Source: Candidatus Marinarcus aquaticus
GTDB lineage: Bacteria; Campylobacterota; Campylobacteria; Campylobacterales; Arcobacteraceae
DNA: 64,000 bases
Assembly: GCF_004116335.1 (NCBI RefSeq)
Contig: NZ_PDKN01000006.1
Location: 62,001-126,000 of the forward strand
Reading direction: 5' to 3'
Of this stretch, positions 9,654 to 17,614 are shown piece by piece (position 1 is the first letter of the stretch; each line of letters starts with the position of its first letter). Both the position numbers and the translations under genes were made by a program. Below the pieces are notes generated by a model that was given only the letters and a program-made list of their open reading frames with translations, did no database searches and was not told the origin of the DNA.

Positions 9654-9659
9654 TATAAT
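9654..9659 (+). promoter_or_regulatory. Sigma70-type -10 box for the U32 gene
   Basis: TATAAT preceded by a T-rich stretch (tttttttt ending near 9651), the usual promoter look in Campylobacterota, about 47 bases before the TTG start at 9706. Confidence 0.7.
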
Positions 9660-9705
9660 TGCGAAAACTTATAACTGATTATAAACTATTTAGAGGAATT
9701 ACAGA

Positions 9706-10995
9706 TTGAATAAAATAGAATTATTAAGCCCTGCTGGAAATTTAGAAAAACTTAAAATTGCGTTTGCTTATGGAGCAGATGCTGTATATGGTGGGGTGAG
9801 TCACTTCAGTTTACGAATTCGAAGTGGAAAAGAGTTTACCTTTGAAAGTTTTAAAGAAGGGATTGATTATGCGCACAGTTTAGGTAAAAAAGTCTATGCA
9901 ACGATCAATGGTTTTCCTTTTAACTCACAAATTGATTTATTGAAAAAACACATTGTGCAAATGGCAGAACTCAAACCTGATGCACTTATTGTGGCTGCTC
10001 CTGGGGTAGTAAAATTGTGTCGTGAATTAGCACCTGATATTCCAATTCATCTTTCAACACAAGCCAATGTAATGAACTATTTGGATGCACAAGTCTATTA
10101 TGACATGGGCGTACGAAGAATCATTGCTGCACGTGAAATCAGTCTTAAAGATATCAAAGAGATAAAAAAACAATTGCCAGATATGGAGATAGAAATTTTT
10201 GTACACGGTTCAATGTGTTTTGCCTATTCTGGACGATGTTTGGTCAGTGCTGTGCAAATGGGACGCGTTCCAAATCGAGGAAGTTGTGCCAATGATTGTC
10301 GTTTCCAATACACACTTTATGCAGCCAATGAAGACCATGGAACACTCTTTCGACTTGAAGAAGAACCAGGGGTAGGGACTTATATTTTTAATGCCAAAGA
10401 TATGAATCTGGCTTCTCATGTGGATGAAATTTTAGCTTCGGATGCTGTGGATTCTATTAAAATTGAAGGGAGAACAAAATCCCCTTACTATGCAGCGGTA
10501 ACTGCGTATACCTACAGACAAGCCATTGATGATTATTATAACAATGCTTTTGATGCTTCAAAGTATCAACAAGAGTTGGCCACTACAAAAAACAGAGGCT
10601 TTACCGATGCGTATTTGATTCACAGGCCATTTGATAAAATGGATTCACAAAATCATGACTATGCTTTAAGTAAAGGAAGTTTTGAAGTCAGTGGTCTTGT
10701 CACTGAAGATGAAATGCATTTCATGTGTAAGTATAAAACTTATCCCAATGAAGCGATTGAAATCTTTGCTCCATTGAACAGTGAGATTGAAACTTGTGAT
10801 AATGAAATTGGTTCAATTTTCCAAGGTGAAGATGGAAAATATTACGTGAAATTTAAAAAGATTTTGACTGAAACGAATAAAGAGTTGGAGTCTGTTCATA
10901 GTGGAAACACCAATAAAATCCAACTGCCAGGGAAATTGCCATATCTGACGATGCTTCGAGTTGAAAATGATGAAGAGGAAGCGTGCTGTAACTGA
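9706..10995 (+). CDS. trhP: U32 family protein, tRNA hydroxylation protein TrhP-like
   Basis: Member of the U32 'peptidase' family. The E. coli relative TrhP (YegQ) is needed for 5-hydroxyuridine formation at tRNA wobble position 34. The U32 signature EIFVHGSMCFAYSGRC is at about residues 163-178, and with two later cysteines (GSCANDC near 192-197) supplies four Cys that in this family bind an iron-sulfur cluster. The N-terminal half is a TIM-barrel-like region beginning ELLSPAGNLEKL, and a C-terminal beta domain follows. 429 aa is typical. Start is TTG 10 bases after gagga. The next gene overlaps its stop (ATGA type). Older annotations call it a collagenase-like protease; an RNA-modifying role is now better supported. 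Confidence 0.88.
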   Translation: MNKIELLSPAGNLEKLKIAFAYGADAVYGGVSHFSLRIRSGKEFTFESFKEGIDYAHSLGKKVYATINGFPFNSQIDLLKKHIVQMAELKPDALIVAAPGVVKLCRELAPDIPIHLSTQANVMNYLDAQVYYDMGVRRIIAAREISLKDIKEIKKQLPDMEIEIFVHGSMCFAYSGRCLVSAVQMGRVPNRGSCANDCRFQYTLYAANEDHGTLFRLEEEPGVGTYIFNAKDMNLASHVDEILASDAVDSIKIEGRTKSPYYAAVTAYTYRQAIDDYYNNAFDASKYQQELATTKNRGFTDAYLIHRPFDKMDSQNHDYALSKGSFEVSGLVTEDEMHFMCKYKTYPNEAIEIFAPLNSEIETCDNEIGSIFQGEDGKYYVKFKKILTETNKELESVHSGNTNKIQLPGKLPYLTMLRVENDEEEACCN

Positions 10996-12305
10996 TGATA
11001 TTCTTTCGTGTAAGCAATAATGTCAACATCAAAATCACCGATGGCAGTTTGGTTGTTTATAAAAAGATCAAACAAGCATCACTTTTGGACAATGAAGAGA
11101 TATATTGTACAACGTATGAAGATTTTTTGGACATTGAAAAAGTGTTTGCACGTATTGATGAGAGTTACAAAGCACGTATTTTAGATGAGAATAAAGTTCG
11201 ACAGATTGACTCTTTTCCTATTGAGTTGGGATTGAGCAATCAAAATGAATTTAAACGCATTAAGGCATTTGAAATAGCAACCCAAAAGGCGCATTTTCTT
11301 AATGAAACGCTTAAAAATGAGAGTTGCTCTTTGTTTTTACAAACGCAACAAAAAGCCATTTTACATACACAACTTACAAAAGAGGCAACTGAAATTTCAG
11401 TTGCCATTATTGGAGGAGTGGGACGTGATATTGGAGAAATGGTTGCTTCCATACCTGCCTTGCGTATTTTATATGAAGAGCTTAAAACAGTATACAATGA
11501 GGTGAAAATAGACATCTATTTAAATGCTTCCTCAAACAGCTACTATTCACGAGATAAAGAGATTTTGTCTGAACTTGCATTTATTCATTCTATTCAACCG
11601 TTGTCATTGAGTTTTAAAACATTTTGCAGTTATGATTATTATATTGACAACAGCTTGATATCACATCAATGTTTTTATGATGAATTGCCCTATGTGGATG
11701 CCTATTTACATAAATTTGGTTTGGATTATCAAAATATAAAACAATACAGAAAACACAATGAAATCAGTTTAAAAAACTATGCAATTAAAATGGAGTTGAA
11801 TGAAAAACTTCTCTCTTTAAAAAAACAACATAAACTGCTCTTATTTCACCCTTTTTCAGCGCATAACAAACGCAGTATTCCCATAGAACTTTCTAAAAAA
11901 ATTTTAAAAAAAGTACTCTTAAGGGCTGAAGATTATATGGTGGTCACGTTATTGGATGTTGAAGGGGTGAAAGCGAATAATTATGTCAATTTAACCAAGT
12001 ACTCAAAGTCTTTTAGAGATTTTGCGTATATTATCTCGCAAATGGATAGAATTTTGACCGTGGATACGGCCACGTATCATATTGCTGAAGCCTTTTTTAT
12101 CCCAACCTTGGTGATGTTCAGTAATGATAAAATGGAACAACGGCTTGCTTATTATGAACACGTTAAAGGTATTGAAGTCAAAGACAAAACCAAACCACTT
12201 TCAAAGTTTATTTTTGAAAATGAAAAACTCAATTTATACCATTTTGATAACTGGCAGAGTTTAAAAGTGGGTAAGGTAATGAAGTTATTAGAAAAAATTG
12301 GATAA
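10995..12305 (+). CDS. Glycosyltransferase family 9-like protein
   Basis: The family is recognised only by pattern. The middle has GGVGRDIGEMVASIPALRIL (about residues 135-155), resembling the GDxxxxxPxLxxL start of heptosyltransferase-type GT9 proteins. The C-terminal half has FHPFSAHNKRS followed later by DRILTVDTATYHIAEA and PTLVMF, matching the D-T/S-x-x-x-H-x-A and P-x-x-x-x-F donor-site pattern. The first 130 residues are not recognised. It overlaps the end of the U32 gene by a base, so translation is coupled. A role in LPS or other surface glycan synthesis is inferred; acceptor and sugar are unknown. Confidence 0.6.
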   Translation: MIFFRVSNNVNIKITDGSLVVYKKIKQASLLDNEEIYCTTYEDFLDIEKVFARIDESYKARILDENKVRQIDSFPIELGLSNQNEFKRIKAFEIATQKAHFLNETLKNESCSLFLQTQQKAILHTQLTKEATEISVAIIGGVGRDIGEMVASIPALRILYEELKTVYNEVKIDIYLNASSNSYYSRDKEILSELAFIHSIQPLSLSFKTFCSYDYYIDNSLISHQCFYDELPYVDAYLHKFGLDYQNIKQYRKHNEISLKNYAIKMELNEKLLSLKKQHKLLLFHPFSAHNKRSIPIELSKKILKKVLLRAEDYMVVTLLDVEGVKANNYVNLTKYSKSFRDFAYIISQMDRILTVDTATYHIAEAFFIPTLVMFSNDKMEQRLAYYEHVKGIEVKDKTKPLSKFIFENEKLNLYHFDNWQSLKVGKVMKLLEKIG

Positions 12306-12316
12306 AATGGCGAAAT

Positions 12317-12322
12317 TATAAT
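12317..12322 (+). promoter_or_regulatory. Sigma70-type -10 box for purE operon
   Basis: TATAAT 20 bases before the preferred ATG at 12342, giving a leader of about a dozen bases. This supports the later start of purE over the ATG at 12327. Confidence 0.6.
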
Positions 12323-12341
12323 ATTAATGAAAGGCAAATCT

Positions 12342-12836
12342 ATGAACTTTGTTTCAATTTTAATGGGTAGTAAATCTGATTATGAAATCATGAAGCACTG
12401 CGCAGATACTTTAGAAAAATTTGACGTTAAATATGAAATTGTTATCTCTTCTGCTCACAGAAGTCCAGAGAGAACTAAAAACTATATTAAATCTGCTGAA
12501 GAGAAAGGTGCTGTTGCATTTATTGCAGCTGCTGGTATGGCGGCTCACCTTGCTGGTGCTGTTGCTGCAACAACCACGAAACCAGTTATTGGTGTTCCAA
12601 TGAAAGGTGGAGCAATGGACGGGATGGATGCGATGTTATCTACGGTTCAAATGCCTGCAGGTATGCCTGTTGGGACGGTTGCATTAGGACGAAGTGGTGC
12701 AGTAAATGCAGCATACTTTGCAATGCAAATTTTAGCAATCACAGATAAAGAGCTGGCGATTAAACTTAAAGAGGACCGAGTGGTTCAATCTAAAAAAGTT
12801 GAAGCCGATTCAGCTGAGATTGAAGTTATTCTTTAA
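12342..12836 (+). CDS. purE: N5-carboxyaminoimidazole ribonucleotide mutase
   Basis: Converts N5-CAIR to CAIR in purine synthesis. The N-terminus FVSILMGSKSDYEIMKHC with SSAHRSPERT and the AAAGMAAHLAGAVAATTTKPVIGVP segment is diagnostic for class I PurE, and GMDAMLSTVQMPAGMPV is the conserved dimer and active-site loop. At 164 aa from the ATG at 12342 it has normal length; this start has aaagg 7 bases upstream, whereas the in-frame ATG at 12327 would add five residues and lies at the expected transcript start. It heads the purE-glutaredoxin-glyQ operon, and its stop overlaps the next start (TAATG). Confidence 0.95.
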   Translation: MNFVSILMGSKSDYEIMKHCADTLEKFDVKYEIVISSAHRSPERTKNYIKSAEEKGAVAFIAAAGMAAHLAGAVAATTTKPVIGVPMKGGAMDGMDAMLSTVQMPAGMPVGTVALGRSGAVNAAYFAMQILAITDKELAIKLKEDRVVQSKKVEADSAEIEVIL

Positions 12837-13069
12837 TGAACCAAGTTGCACTGTTTACACTGCCAAATTGTAAATGGTGCAACGAGGCGAAAGCCTATTT
12901 AAAATCAAAAAAGATACGATTTAATATCGTTGATGTATCTAAAAACAAACACGCTTTAAATGATTGCAAACGACATGGGTGCAAAGGTGCCCCTGTTGTT
13001 CTCATCAATGAGACATGGATTTGTGGTTTTGATAAAGCAAAAATAAATAAAGAACTAGGGATAAAATAG
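12836..13069 (+). CDS. Glutaredoxin family protein
   Basis: A 77-residue thioredoxin-fold protein with redox motif CKWC at about residues 11-14 (LPNCKWCNEAKAYL) and the expected cis-Pro segment GCKGAPVVLINE near 50-60. Predicted cytoplasmic thiol-disulfide reductase or electron carrier. It starts on the last base of the purE stop codon and glyQ starts directly after its own stop, so the three genes are one operon. The link to purine synthesis or glycyl-tRNA charging is probably only co-expression. A second glutaredoxin cysteine at KRHGCKG is notable. Confidence 0.88.
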   Translation: MNQVALFTLPNCKWCNEAKAYLKSKKIRFNIVDVSKNKHALNDCKRHGCKGAPVVLINETWICGFDKAKINKELGIK

Positions 13070-13948
13070 ATGGTTACATTTTCACAACTACTGCTAAAAC
13101 TACAAGAATTTTGGGCAAATCAAGGGTGTAATATCGTACAACCGTATGATATACCTGCTGGGGCTGGTACATTCCACCCTGCAACACTGTTGCGAAGTTT
13201 GGACTCAAAACCTTGGAGTGTGGCATACGTTGCACCAAGTAGAAGACCAACCGATGGTCGATACGGAGAGAATCCTAACCGTTTAGGTTCATACTACCAG
13301 TTCCAAGCGCTCATTAAACCAAGCCCACAAAACATTCAGGATTTATATTTACAATCTTTAGAGTTTTTAGGATTGGATACATCAAAACATGATATTCGAT
13401 TTGTAGAAGACAACTGGGAGTCTCCAACGCTTGGAGCATGGGGACTTGGTTGGGAAGTTTGGCTTGATGGAATGGAAGTAACTCAGTTTACATATTTTCA
13501 ACAAGTAGGTGGACTTCCATGTGATCCTGTTGCTGTAGAGATTACATATGGAACTGAGCGATTAGCAATGTATCTTCAAGGGGTTGATACGGTATTTGAT
13601 ATTGTATGGAATGAGAATGAACACGGGGTAACAACTTATAAAGATATTCACTTAGAGGGTGAAATTGAGTTCTCAAAATACAACTTTGAAATTGCCGATA
13701 CAAAGATGTTATTCCAACACTTTGATGATGCATTTAATGAGTGTAAACGATGTTTAGAGGCGCAACTTCCCTTGCCCGCATACGATCAATGTATGATTGC
13801 TTCACATGCCTTTAACACACTCGATGCCAGAAAAGCAATCTCAGTTACTGAACGACAAAACTACATCTTAAAAGTGCGTGAACTGGCACAAGGGTGTGCA
13901 GTACAATATAAAGAGCAGGAAAAAGAGCGTTTAGAAAGACTCAATTGA
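13070..13948 (+). CDS. glyQ: Glycine-tRNA ligase alpha subunit
   Basis: Catalytic alpha subunit of the tetrameric bacterial glycyl-tRNA synthetase (class II). The N-terminal segment [21 protein letters not shown], the [16 protein letters not shown] block and [20 protein letters not shown] are near invariant in GlyQ. 292 aa is standard. The beta subunit glyS is not adjacent; glyQ and glyS are separate in Campylobacterota. The gene ends inside a strong terminator hairpin, and a structured non-coding stretch separates it from the Nif3-like gene. Confidence 0.97.
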   Translation: MVTFSQLLLKLQEFWANQGCNIVQPYDIPAGAGTFHPATLLRSLDSKPWSVAYVAPSRRPTDGRYGENPNRLGSYYQFQALIKPSPQNIQDLYLQSLEFLGLDTSKHDIRFVEDNWESPTLGAWGLGWEVWLDGMEVTQFTYFQQVGGLPCDPVAVEITYGTERLAMYLQGVDTVFDIVWNENEHGVTTYKDIHLEGEIEFSKYNFEIADTKMLFQHFDDAFNECKRCLEAQLPLPAYDQCMIASHAFNTLDARKAISVTERQNYILKVRELAQGCAVQYKEQEKERLERLN

Positions 13949-13970
13949 TTGAGTCTTTCAGCTCTTTTTG
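13921..13970 (+). terminator. Intrinsic terminator overlapping glyQ stop
   Basis: Inner 11-bp perfect stem gaaagactcaa (13934-13944) with ttgagtctttc (13949-13959) and loop ttga. An outer 8-bp stem, aaaagagc (13921-13928) with gctctttt (13961-13968), ends in a T-run. The last glyQ codons and the stop form the left arm and the loop. Confidence 0.85.
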
Positions 13971-13980
13971 ACTTTTGTTT

Positions 13981-14080
13981 GTAAGTTAAGAACTTACACA
14001 AAAGGCAGGTGTGAACTAGAAGCGAAGCTTCGTATCGATTGAAGTTGAGTGACGCGAAATCAATCGTTGTGAGAGATGAG
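13981..14080. other. Structured intergenic element between glyQ and the Nif3-like gene
   Basis: About 100 non-coding bases with several dyads: gtaagtt/aacttac (13981-13997, loop aag), the 10-bp palindrome cgaagcttcg (14023-14032), and cgattga/tcaatcg (14036-14066) enclosing a 17-base loop. Its base mix looks less AT-rich than nearby gaps. It could be a leader RNA, a small RNA or a copy of a dispersed intergenic repeat; I cannot tell which. No tRNA or known riboswitch pattern was seen. Confidence 0.45.
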
Positions 14081-14099
14081 TCAAGCATTAAGGAAAAGA

Positions 14100-14837
14100 A
14101 TGAAAATAAAAGAGATATATGCTTTTTTAAATGAGCTATCACCGTTTGAACTGCAAGAGAAATGGGACAACTCAGGTCTACTTGTAGGGAATATGAATGA
14201 TGATGTTCAACGAGTCTATATCAGCTTGGATTTGGATGAAGAGCTTTTAGAAGAGGTGAAACCTAACTCTTTAATCATCACGCATCATCCTTTGATTTTT
14301 TCAAGTTTAAAACAGGTCAATTATGACTCATATGCGACCAAACTTTTAAAAGTCTTGATTCAAAAAGAGATAGCTTTGATTTGCATGCACACCAATTTTG
14401 ATGTGACGCATCTGAATCGTTATGTGGCACAAGAGGTTTTAGGCTTAGATGTGATTGAACATGAAGGATATATCTGTTATGCCAATGTAAATCAATCTTT
14501 TCAAACATTTCATGCTCATATTTCAAGTGCATTGAATTTAGAGTACACCAAAGTGGTACAATGCAGTGACGAAGTGAAAAAAGTTGCACTCATCACAGGT
14601 GCAGGCATGTCAATGATTGCAGAAGTGCAAGCAGATTGTTTCTTAACGGGAGATATTAAATATCATGATGCTATGGAAGCAAAAAGCAGAGGAATTTCAT
14701 TAATTGACATTGGACACTATGAAAGTGAAAAATATTTCGCACCCCTTCTTTTAGGACTTTGTGAAGAATATTTGAAAAAAAATAAATTACAAGCTATAAT
14801 AACAGCTTCAAAAAATCCATTTATGTTTCATTTATAA
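14100..14837 (+). CDS. Nif3-like dinuclear metal centre protein
   Basis: Member of the NIF3/YbgI family (often annotated GTP cyclohydrolase 1 type 2), a toroidal hexamer with a two-metal site and no firmly settled function. Metal-ligand blocks are visible: LIITHHPLIFSSLK (HHP) near residue 60, CMHTNFDVT (H-x-N-x-D) near 97, and a C-terminal DIGHYESE (H-x-x-x-E) near 211. The ATG at 14100 is preferred because aaggaaaag lies just before it; an upstream in-frame ATG at 14076 lies within the structured intergenic stretch. 245 aa is typical. It forms the conserved epsilon block with the FlgZ-like gene and waaA. Confidence 0.9.
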   Translation: MKIKEIYAFLNELSPFELQEKWDNSGLLVGNMNDDVQRVYISLDLDEELLEEVKPNSLIITHHPLIFSSLKQVNYDSYATKLLKVLIQKEIALICMHTNFDVTHLNRYVAQEVLGLDVIEHEGYICYANVNQSFQTFHAHISSALNLEYTKVVQCSDEVKKVALITGAGMSMIAEVQADCFLTGDIKYHDAMEAKSRGISLIDIGHYESEKYFAPLLLGLCEEYLKKNKLQAIITASKNPFMFHL

Positions 14838-14847
14838 GGAGAAACGG

Positions 14848-15567
14848 TTGAATAAATACCTAGAACAGTTAGTACAGTTATCAAAATATGACGGCAAAAT
14901 CAGTGCATTTGAACCACAAATTGAGAATGAAAAAGCAAAATTATCAGTTTTTTTACAAACAGCTGACTCGATTTCTACTCAAATCGATGCTGCGTATGCA
15001 GAAATTGATGATTTAAAATCAAAGCGAACAAAAAACAATATTCACTTAGCTGAATTAAAAACAAAATTAGAAGACATCAGTAAAAAACATCATGATGTTC
15101 AAAATGAAAAAGAGTTAAAAGCTTTACAACTTGAAGAAGAGATTGCAAAAGAGCAAGTTTCATTTGCCAATGAAGAGATTGCACGATTGGATGATTTAAC
15201 AGTTGCTAAAGAAGAACAACTTAATGAATTAAAAGCAAAACTTGAAGAAGAGAAAGAACAAATTTCTGAACTGCAAGTGGCTGTGGACAATGCAATTGAA
15301 GATTTAAACAAAGACAGAAACAATGTATATCAACAACGTTCAGTGCTGTTAGAGCAATTTGATAATAAAATTTTAACGTTCTATGAAAAAATCAGAAGAT
15401 GGGCTAAAGACAGTGCTGTGGTTCCAGTTAAAAAACAAGCATGTTGTGGATGCTTTATGAAAATCAATGACAAAACATACGCAGAAGTCATTAAAGCAGA
15501 AGAGATTATTAACTGTCCTCACTGTGGAAGAATTCTTTATAAAGAAGTAGAAACTGAAGAGGCTTAA
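14848..15567 (+). CDS. flgZ: Zinc-ribbon coiled-coil protein, FlgZ/CdsZ-like (HP0958 family)
   Basis: A long antiparallel coiled coil (about residues 5-175, Glu/Lys/Leu-rich) followed by a C4 zinc ribbon: CCGC near 200 and CPHC near 226. The H. pylori relative HP0958 (FlgZ) stabilises RpoN and affects flagellin mRNA, and the chlamydial relative CdsZ contacts type III secretion parts, so a link to the flagellar locus further along is plausible. The gene order Nif3-like – this gene – waaA is the same as HP0959-HP0957. Start is TTG behind aaggag. What it would do here depends on whether the genome encodes RpoN, which the window cannot show. Confidence 0.85.
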   Translation: MNKYLEQLVQLSKYDGKISAFEPQIENEKAKLSVFLQTADSISTQIDAAYAEIDDLKSKRTKNNIHLAELKTKLEDISKKHHDVQNEKELKALQLEEEIAKEQVSFANEEIARLDDLTVAKEEQLNELKAKLEEEKEQISELQVAVDNAIEDLNKDRNNVYQQRSVLLEQFDNKILTFYEKIRRWAKDSAVVPVKKQACCGCFMKINDKTYAEVIKAEEIINCPHCGRILYKEVETEEA

Positions 15568-15568
15568 T

Positions 15569-16717
15569 TTGAGCCTTTTTAGTGTTATTTACTACATTCT
15601 GGCAAGCTTCGTTTACCTCTTAGCTTTGCCATATCTCATCTACAAATCACGAACTTTAAAATACAAACACGCCATTCCAGCCAAATTTTTTTTACGCAAT
15701 AATCCCTCTTTTTCAGATGAAAGAGTCTGGTTTCATTGTTGTTCATTTGGTGAAGTAAGAGCGTTAAAACCCATCGTAGATAGTCTGGATGAAGAGGTCA
15801 ACATCTCTGTGATTACCAACACAGGATTTGAAGAGGCACAAAAATTTAAAGCGCAAGTACGCTATTTGCCTTTTGAAATTTTTTTACCTTTTTGGGTAAA
15901 CAAACAAAAAGCACTTTTTGTGTTAGAAGCAGAGCTTTGGTATATGCTCTTTTTATGGGCTCAAATTAAAAAGACGAAAACGTTTTTAATCAATGCACGC
16001 ATTTCAGATAAATCGTATGCATCGTATAAACGATTTTCATTTTTTTACAAAAGAGTCTTTAAACACGTAAATAAAGTCTACGCACAAAGTCAATTGGATA
16101 AAGAGCGATTGATGGAGTTGGGTGCAAGTGATGTGGAAGTCATTGGCAATATCAAATTGGCACAACTTCCAAAAATAAGCAAAGCGTTAGTCAAACCAGA
16201 AGGGTTTATGATCACTGCTGGAAGCACACATGACAAAGAGGAAGCGATTATTTTAGAAGCTTTTGATGCCTCTTTAGGACGTTTGGTTGTGGTACCAAGA
16301 CACCCTGAACGATTTGAGCAAGTACATGAGTTAATGCAAGCTTATGCCAAGAAGTATAATCTGAGTTATCACCGATACTCACAAGAAACACATTTTAACA
16401 GTGATATTGTATTGGTTGATGCAATGGGTGAGTTGATCAATATTTATGCCATCAGTGATTGCGTAATTTTAGGTGGGGCATTTGAAAAAATCGGGGGACA
16501 CAATCCTGTGGAGCCTGCCTTTTTTAATTGTCGAATCATCAGTGGGAAAGCGATTTTTAACCAAAAACCGCTCTTTGAATCGATTCAAAACTATACCTTG
16601 GTTGAAAATGATAAACTAAAAGAGGTATTACAAAACGTGCACCAGTTACCACAAGCAAAACTGGTGGATATTGGTTCAGTAGAACCTATTATAAAGGAAA
16701 TAAATGCAATACGATAA
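15569..16717 (+). CDS. waaA: 3-deoxy-D-manno-octulosonic acid (Kdo) transferase
   Basis: Attaches Kdo to lipid A precursor at the inner face of the inner membrane. The N-terminal anchor is at about residues 4-22, the acceptor-domain motif VWFHCCSFGEVRALKP near 52-67 includes the catalytic Glu, and the donor half has GGAFEKIGGHNPVEPAFF near 308-325, the WaaA/GT30 hallmark. 382 aa, slightly shorter than E. coli (425), usual for this group. Start TTG one base after the previous stop. It overlaps the next gene by 14 bases. Confidence 0.94.
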   Translation: MSLFSVIYYILASFVYLLALPYLIYKSRTLKYKHAIPAKFFLRNNPSFSDERVWFHCCSFGEVRALKPIVDSLDEEVNISVITNTGFEEAQKFKAQVRYLPFEIFLPFWVNKQKALFVLEAELWYMLFLWAQIKKTKTFLINARISDKSYASYKRFSFFYKRVFKHVNKVYAQSQLDKERLMELGASDVEVIGNIKLAQLPKISKALVKPEGFMITAGSTHDKEEAIILEAFDASLGRLVVVPRHPERFEQVHELMQAYAKKYNLSYHRYSQETHFNSDIVLVDAMGELINIYAISDCVILGGAFEKIGGHNPVEPAFFNCRIISGKAIFNQKPLFESIQNYTLVENDKLKEVLQNVHQLPQAKLVDIGSVEPIIKEINAIR

Positions 16718-17459
16718 AGCGTACAAACTGCTGGCTAAACAAGAGGGGATTTCAAACTCAAAAGCCAAAGAGCTCATGGACAAAGGTTTGGTCTATGTGG
16801 GAAATAAAAAAGTACAAATTGCACGAGGTGAGATTCGTGTGGATACTCGTTTTATAGTCAAAGAAGTCGCCAACATAAAAGTCATTTTCCAAGATGATGA
16901 TATCTTTGTTGTGGATAAACCTGCTTTTTTAACAGCTGATGAAATCTCAAAAAAATATCCTGAGTATATTTTGCTGAACCGATTGGATAAAGAGACCAGT
17001 GGAGTGATGCTGTTTGCTAAAAATGAAGCGTTTCAAAAAAGAGCCATCAAAGAGTTTAAAAATAACAATGTCTATAAAGAGTATGTGGCGATTGTTGAAG
17101 GTAAAGTCATTGAAGAGCTAGAGATTGACAAACCAATTTTAACGATTAAAACCAAAGGGGTTGCAAAAAGTAAAATTGATTTAAAGAATGGAAAGTCGGC
17201 TAAAACAACGGTTTATCCACTTTTTGTTGAAGGGAATAAGTCTAAAGTAAAAGTGGTCATTGACACAGGACGAACGCACCAAATCAGGGTACACTTAAAC
17301 CATTTAGGGCTTCCAATTATTGGAGATGCCACTTATGGAAAACCATCAGCAAATATCAAGCGAGTATTACTGCACTCTAAAATCACTAAGATTTTTGATT
17401 ACAGCTTTGAAGCAAGAGAACCACGAGAGTTCAATGTCTTTGGTTTAGGACAAAATTAA
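16704..17459 (+). CDS. RluA-family pseudouridine synthase
   Basis: Isomerises uridine to pseudouridine in RNA, probably 23S rRNA. An S4-like RNA-binding part lies at about residues 10-55 (ISNSKAKELMDKGLVYVGNK), then the catalytic domain with LLNRLDKETSGVMLFAKN near 90-108, the RluA motif with catalytic Asp (H-R-L-D is N-R-L-D here). GRTHQIRVHL and GDATYG are further family motifs. It overlaps waaA by 14 bases and has aaggaaat before its ATG. H. pylori HP0956 occupies the same position. The target base cannot be named from sequence. Confidence 0.9.
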   Translation: MQYDKAYKLLAKQEGISNSKAKELMDKGLVYVGNKKVQIARGEIRVDTRFIVKEVANIKVIFQDDDIFVVDKPAFLTADEISKKYPEYILLNRLDKETSGVMLFAKNEAFQKRAIKEFKNNNVYKEYVAIVEGKVIEELEIDKPILTIKTKGVAKSKIDLKNGKSAKTTVYPLFVEGNKSKVKVVIDTGRTHQIRVHLNHLGLPIIGDATYGKPSANIKRVLLHSKITKIFDYSFEAREPREFNVFGLGQN

Positions 17460-17481
17460 TTTTAAATTAAGCTTCTTAAAA

Positions 17482-17512
17482 TATAAAAAGTCCAATTTAA
17501 GGGCTTTTTATA
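17482..17512. terminator. Hairpin terminator after the pseudouridine synthase gene
   Basis: 12-bp stem tataaaaagtcc (17482-17493) and gggctttttata (17501-17512) with one G-T pair and a 7-base loop. The T-run lies in the right arm and the A-run in the left arm, so it could work in both directions. Confidence 0.8.
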
Positions 17513-17577
17513 AAATATAAACTTTAAATATGACTTAAAATATCTCGCACTTAAACTGTTATAAAGAAATATCTTTG

Positions 17578-17583
17578 TATAAT
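17578..17583 (+). promoter_or_regulatory. Extended -10 box for ffh
   Basis: TATAAT with TG directly upstream (tttgtataat), 32 bases before the TTG start of ffh. Confidence 0.65.
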
Positions 17584-17614
17584 CCCAAGCTAATTAAAAA
17601 ATGGAGAAGTTATT

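Noticed and set aside
12327-12341. Earlier purE start
   Set aside because: It is almost at the expected transcript start and adds five residues not seen in PurE; aaagg fits the ATG at 12342.
13981-14080. tRNA or RNase P RNA gene in the glyQ-Nif3 gap
   Set aside because: No cloverleaf, no TTCGA arm and no conserved RNase P core was found; too short for RNase P RNA.
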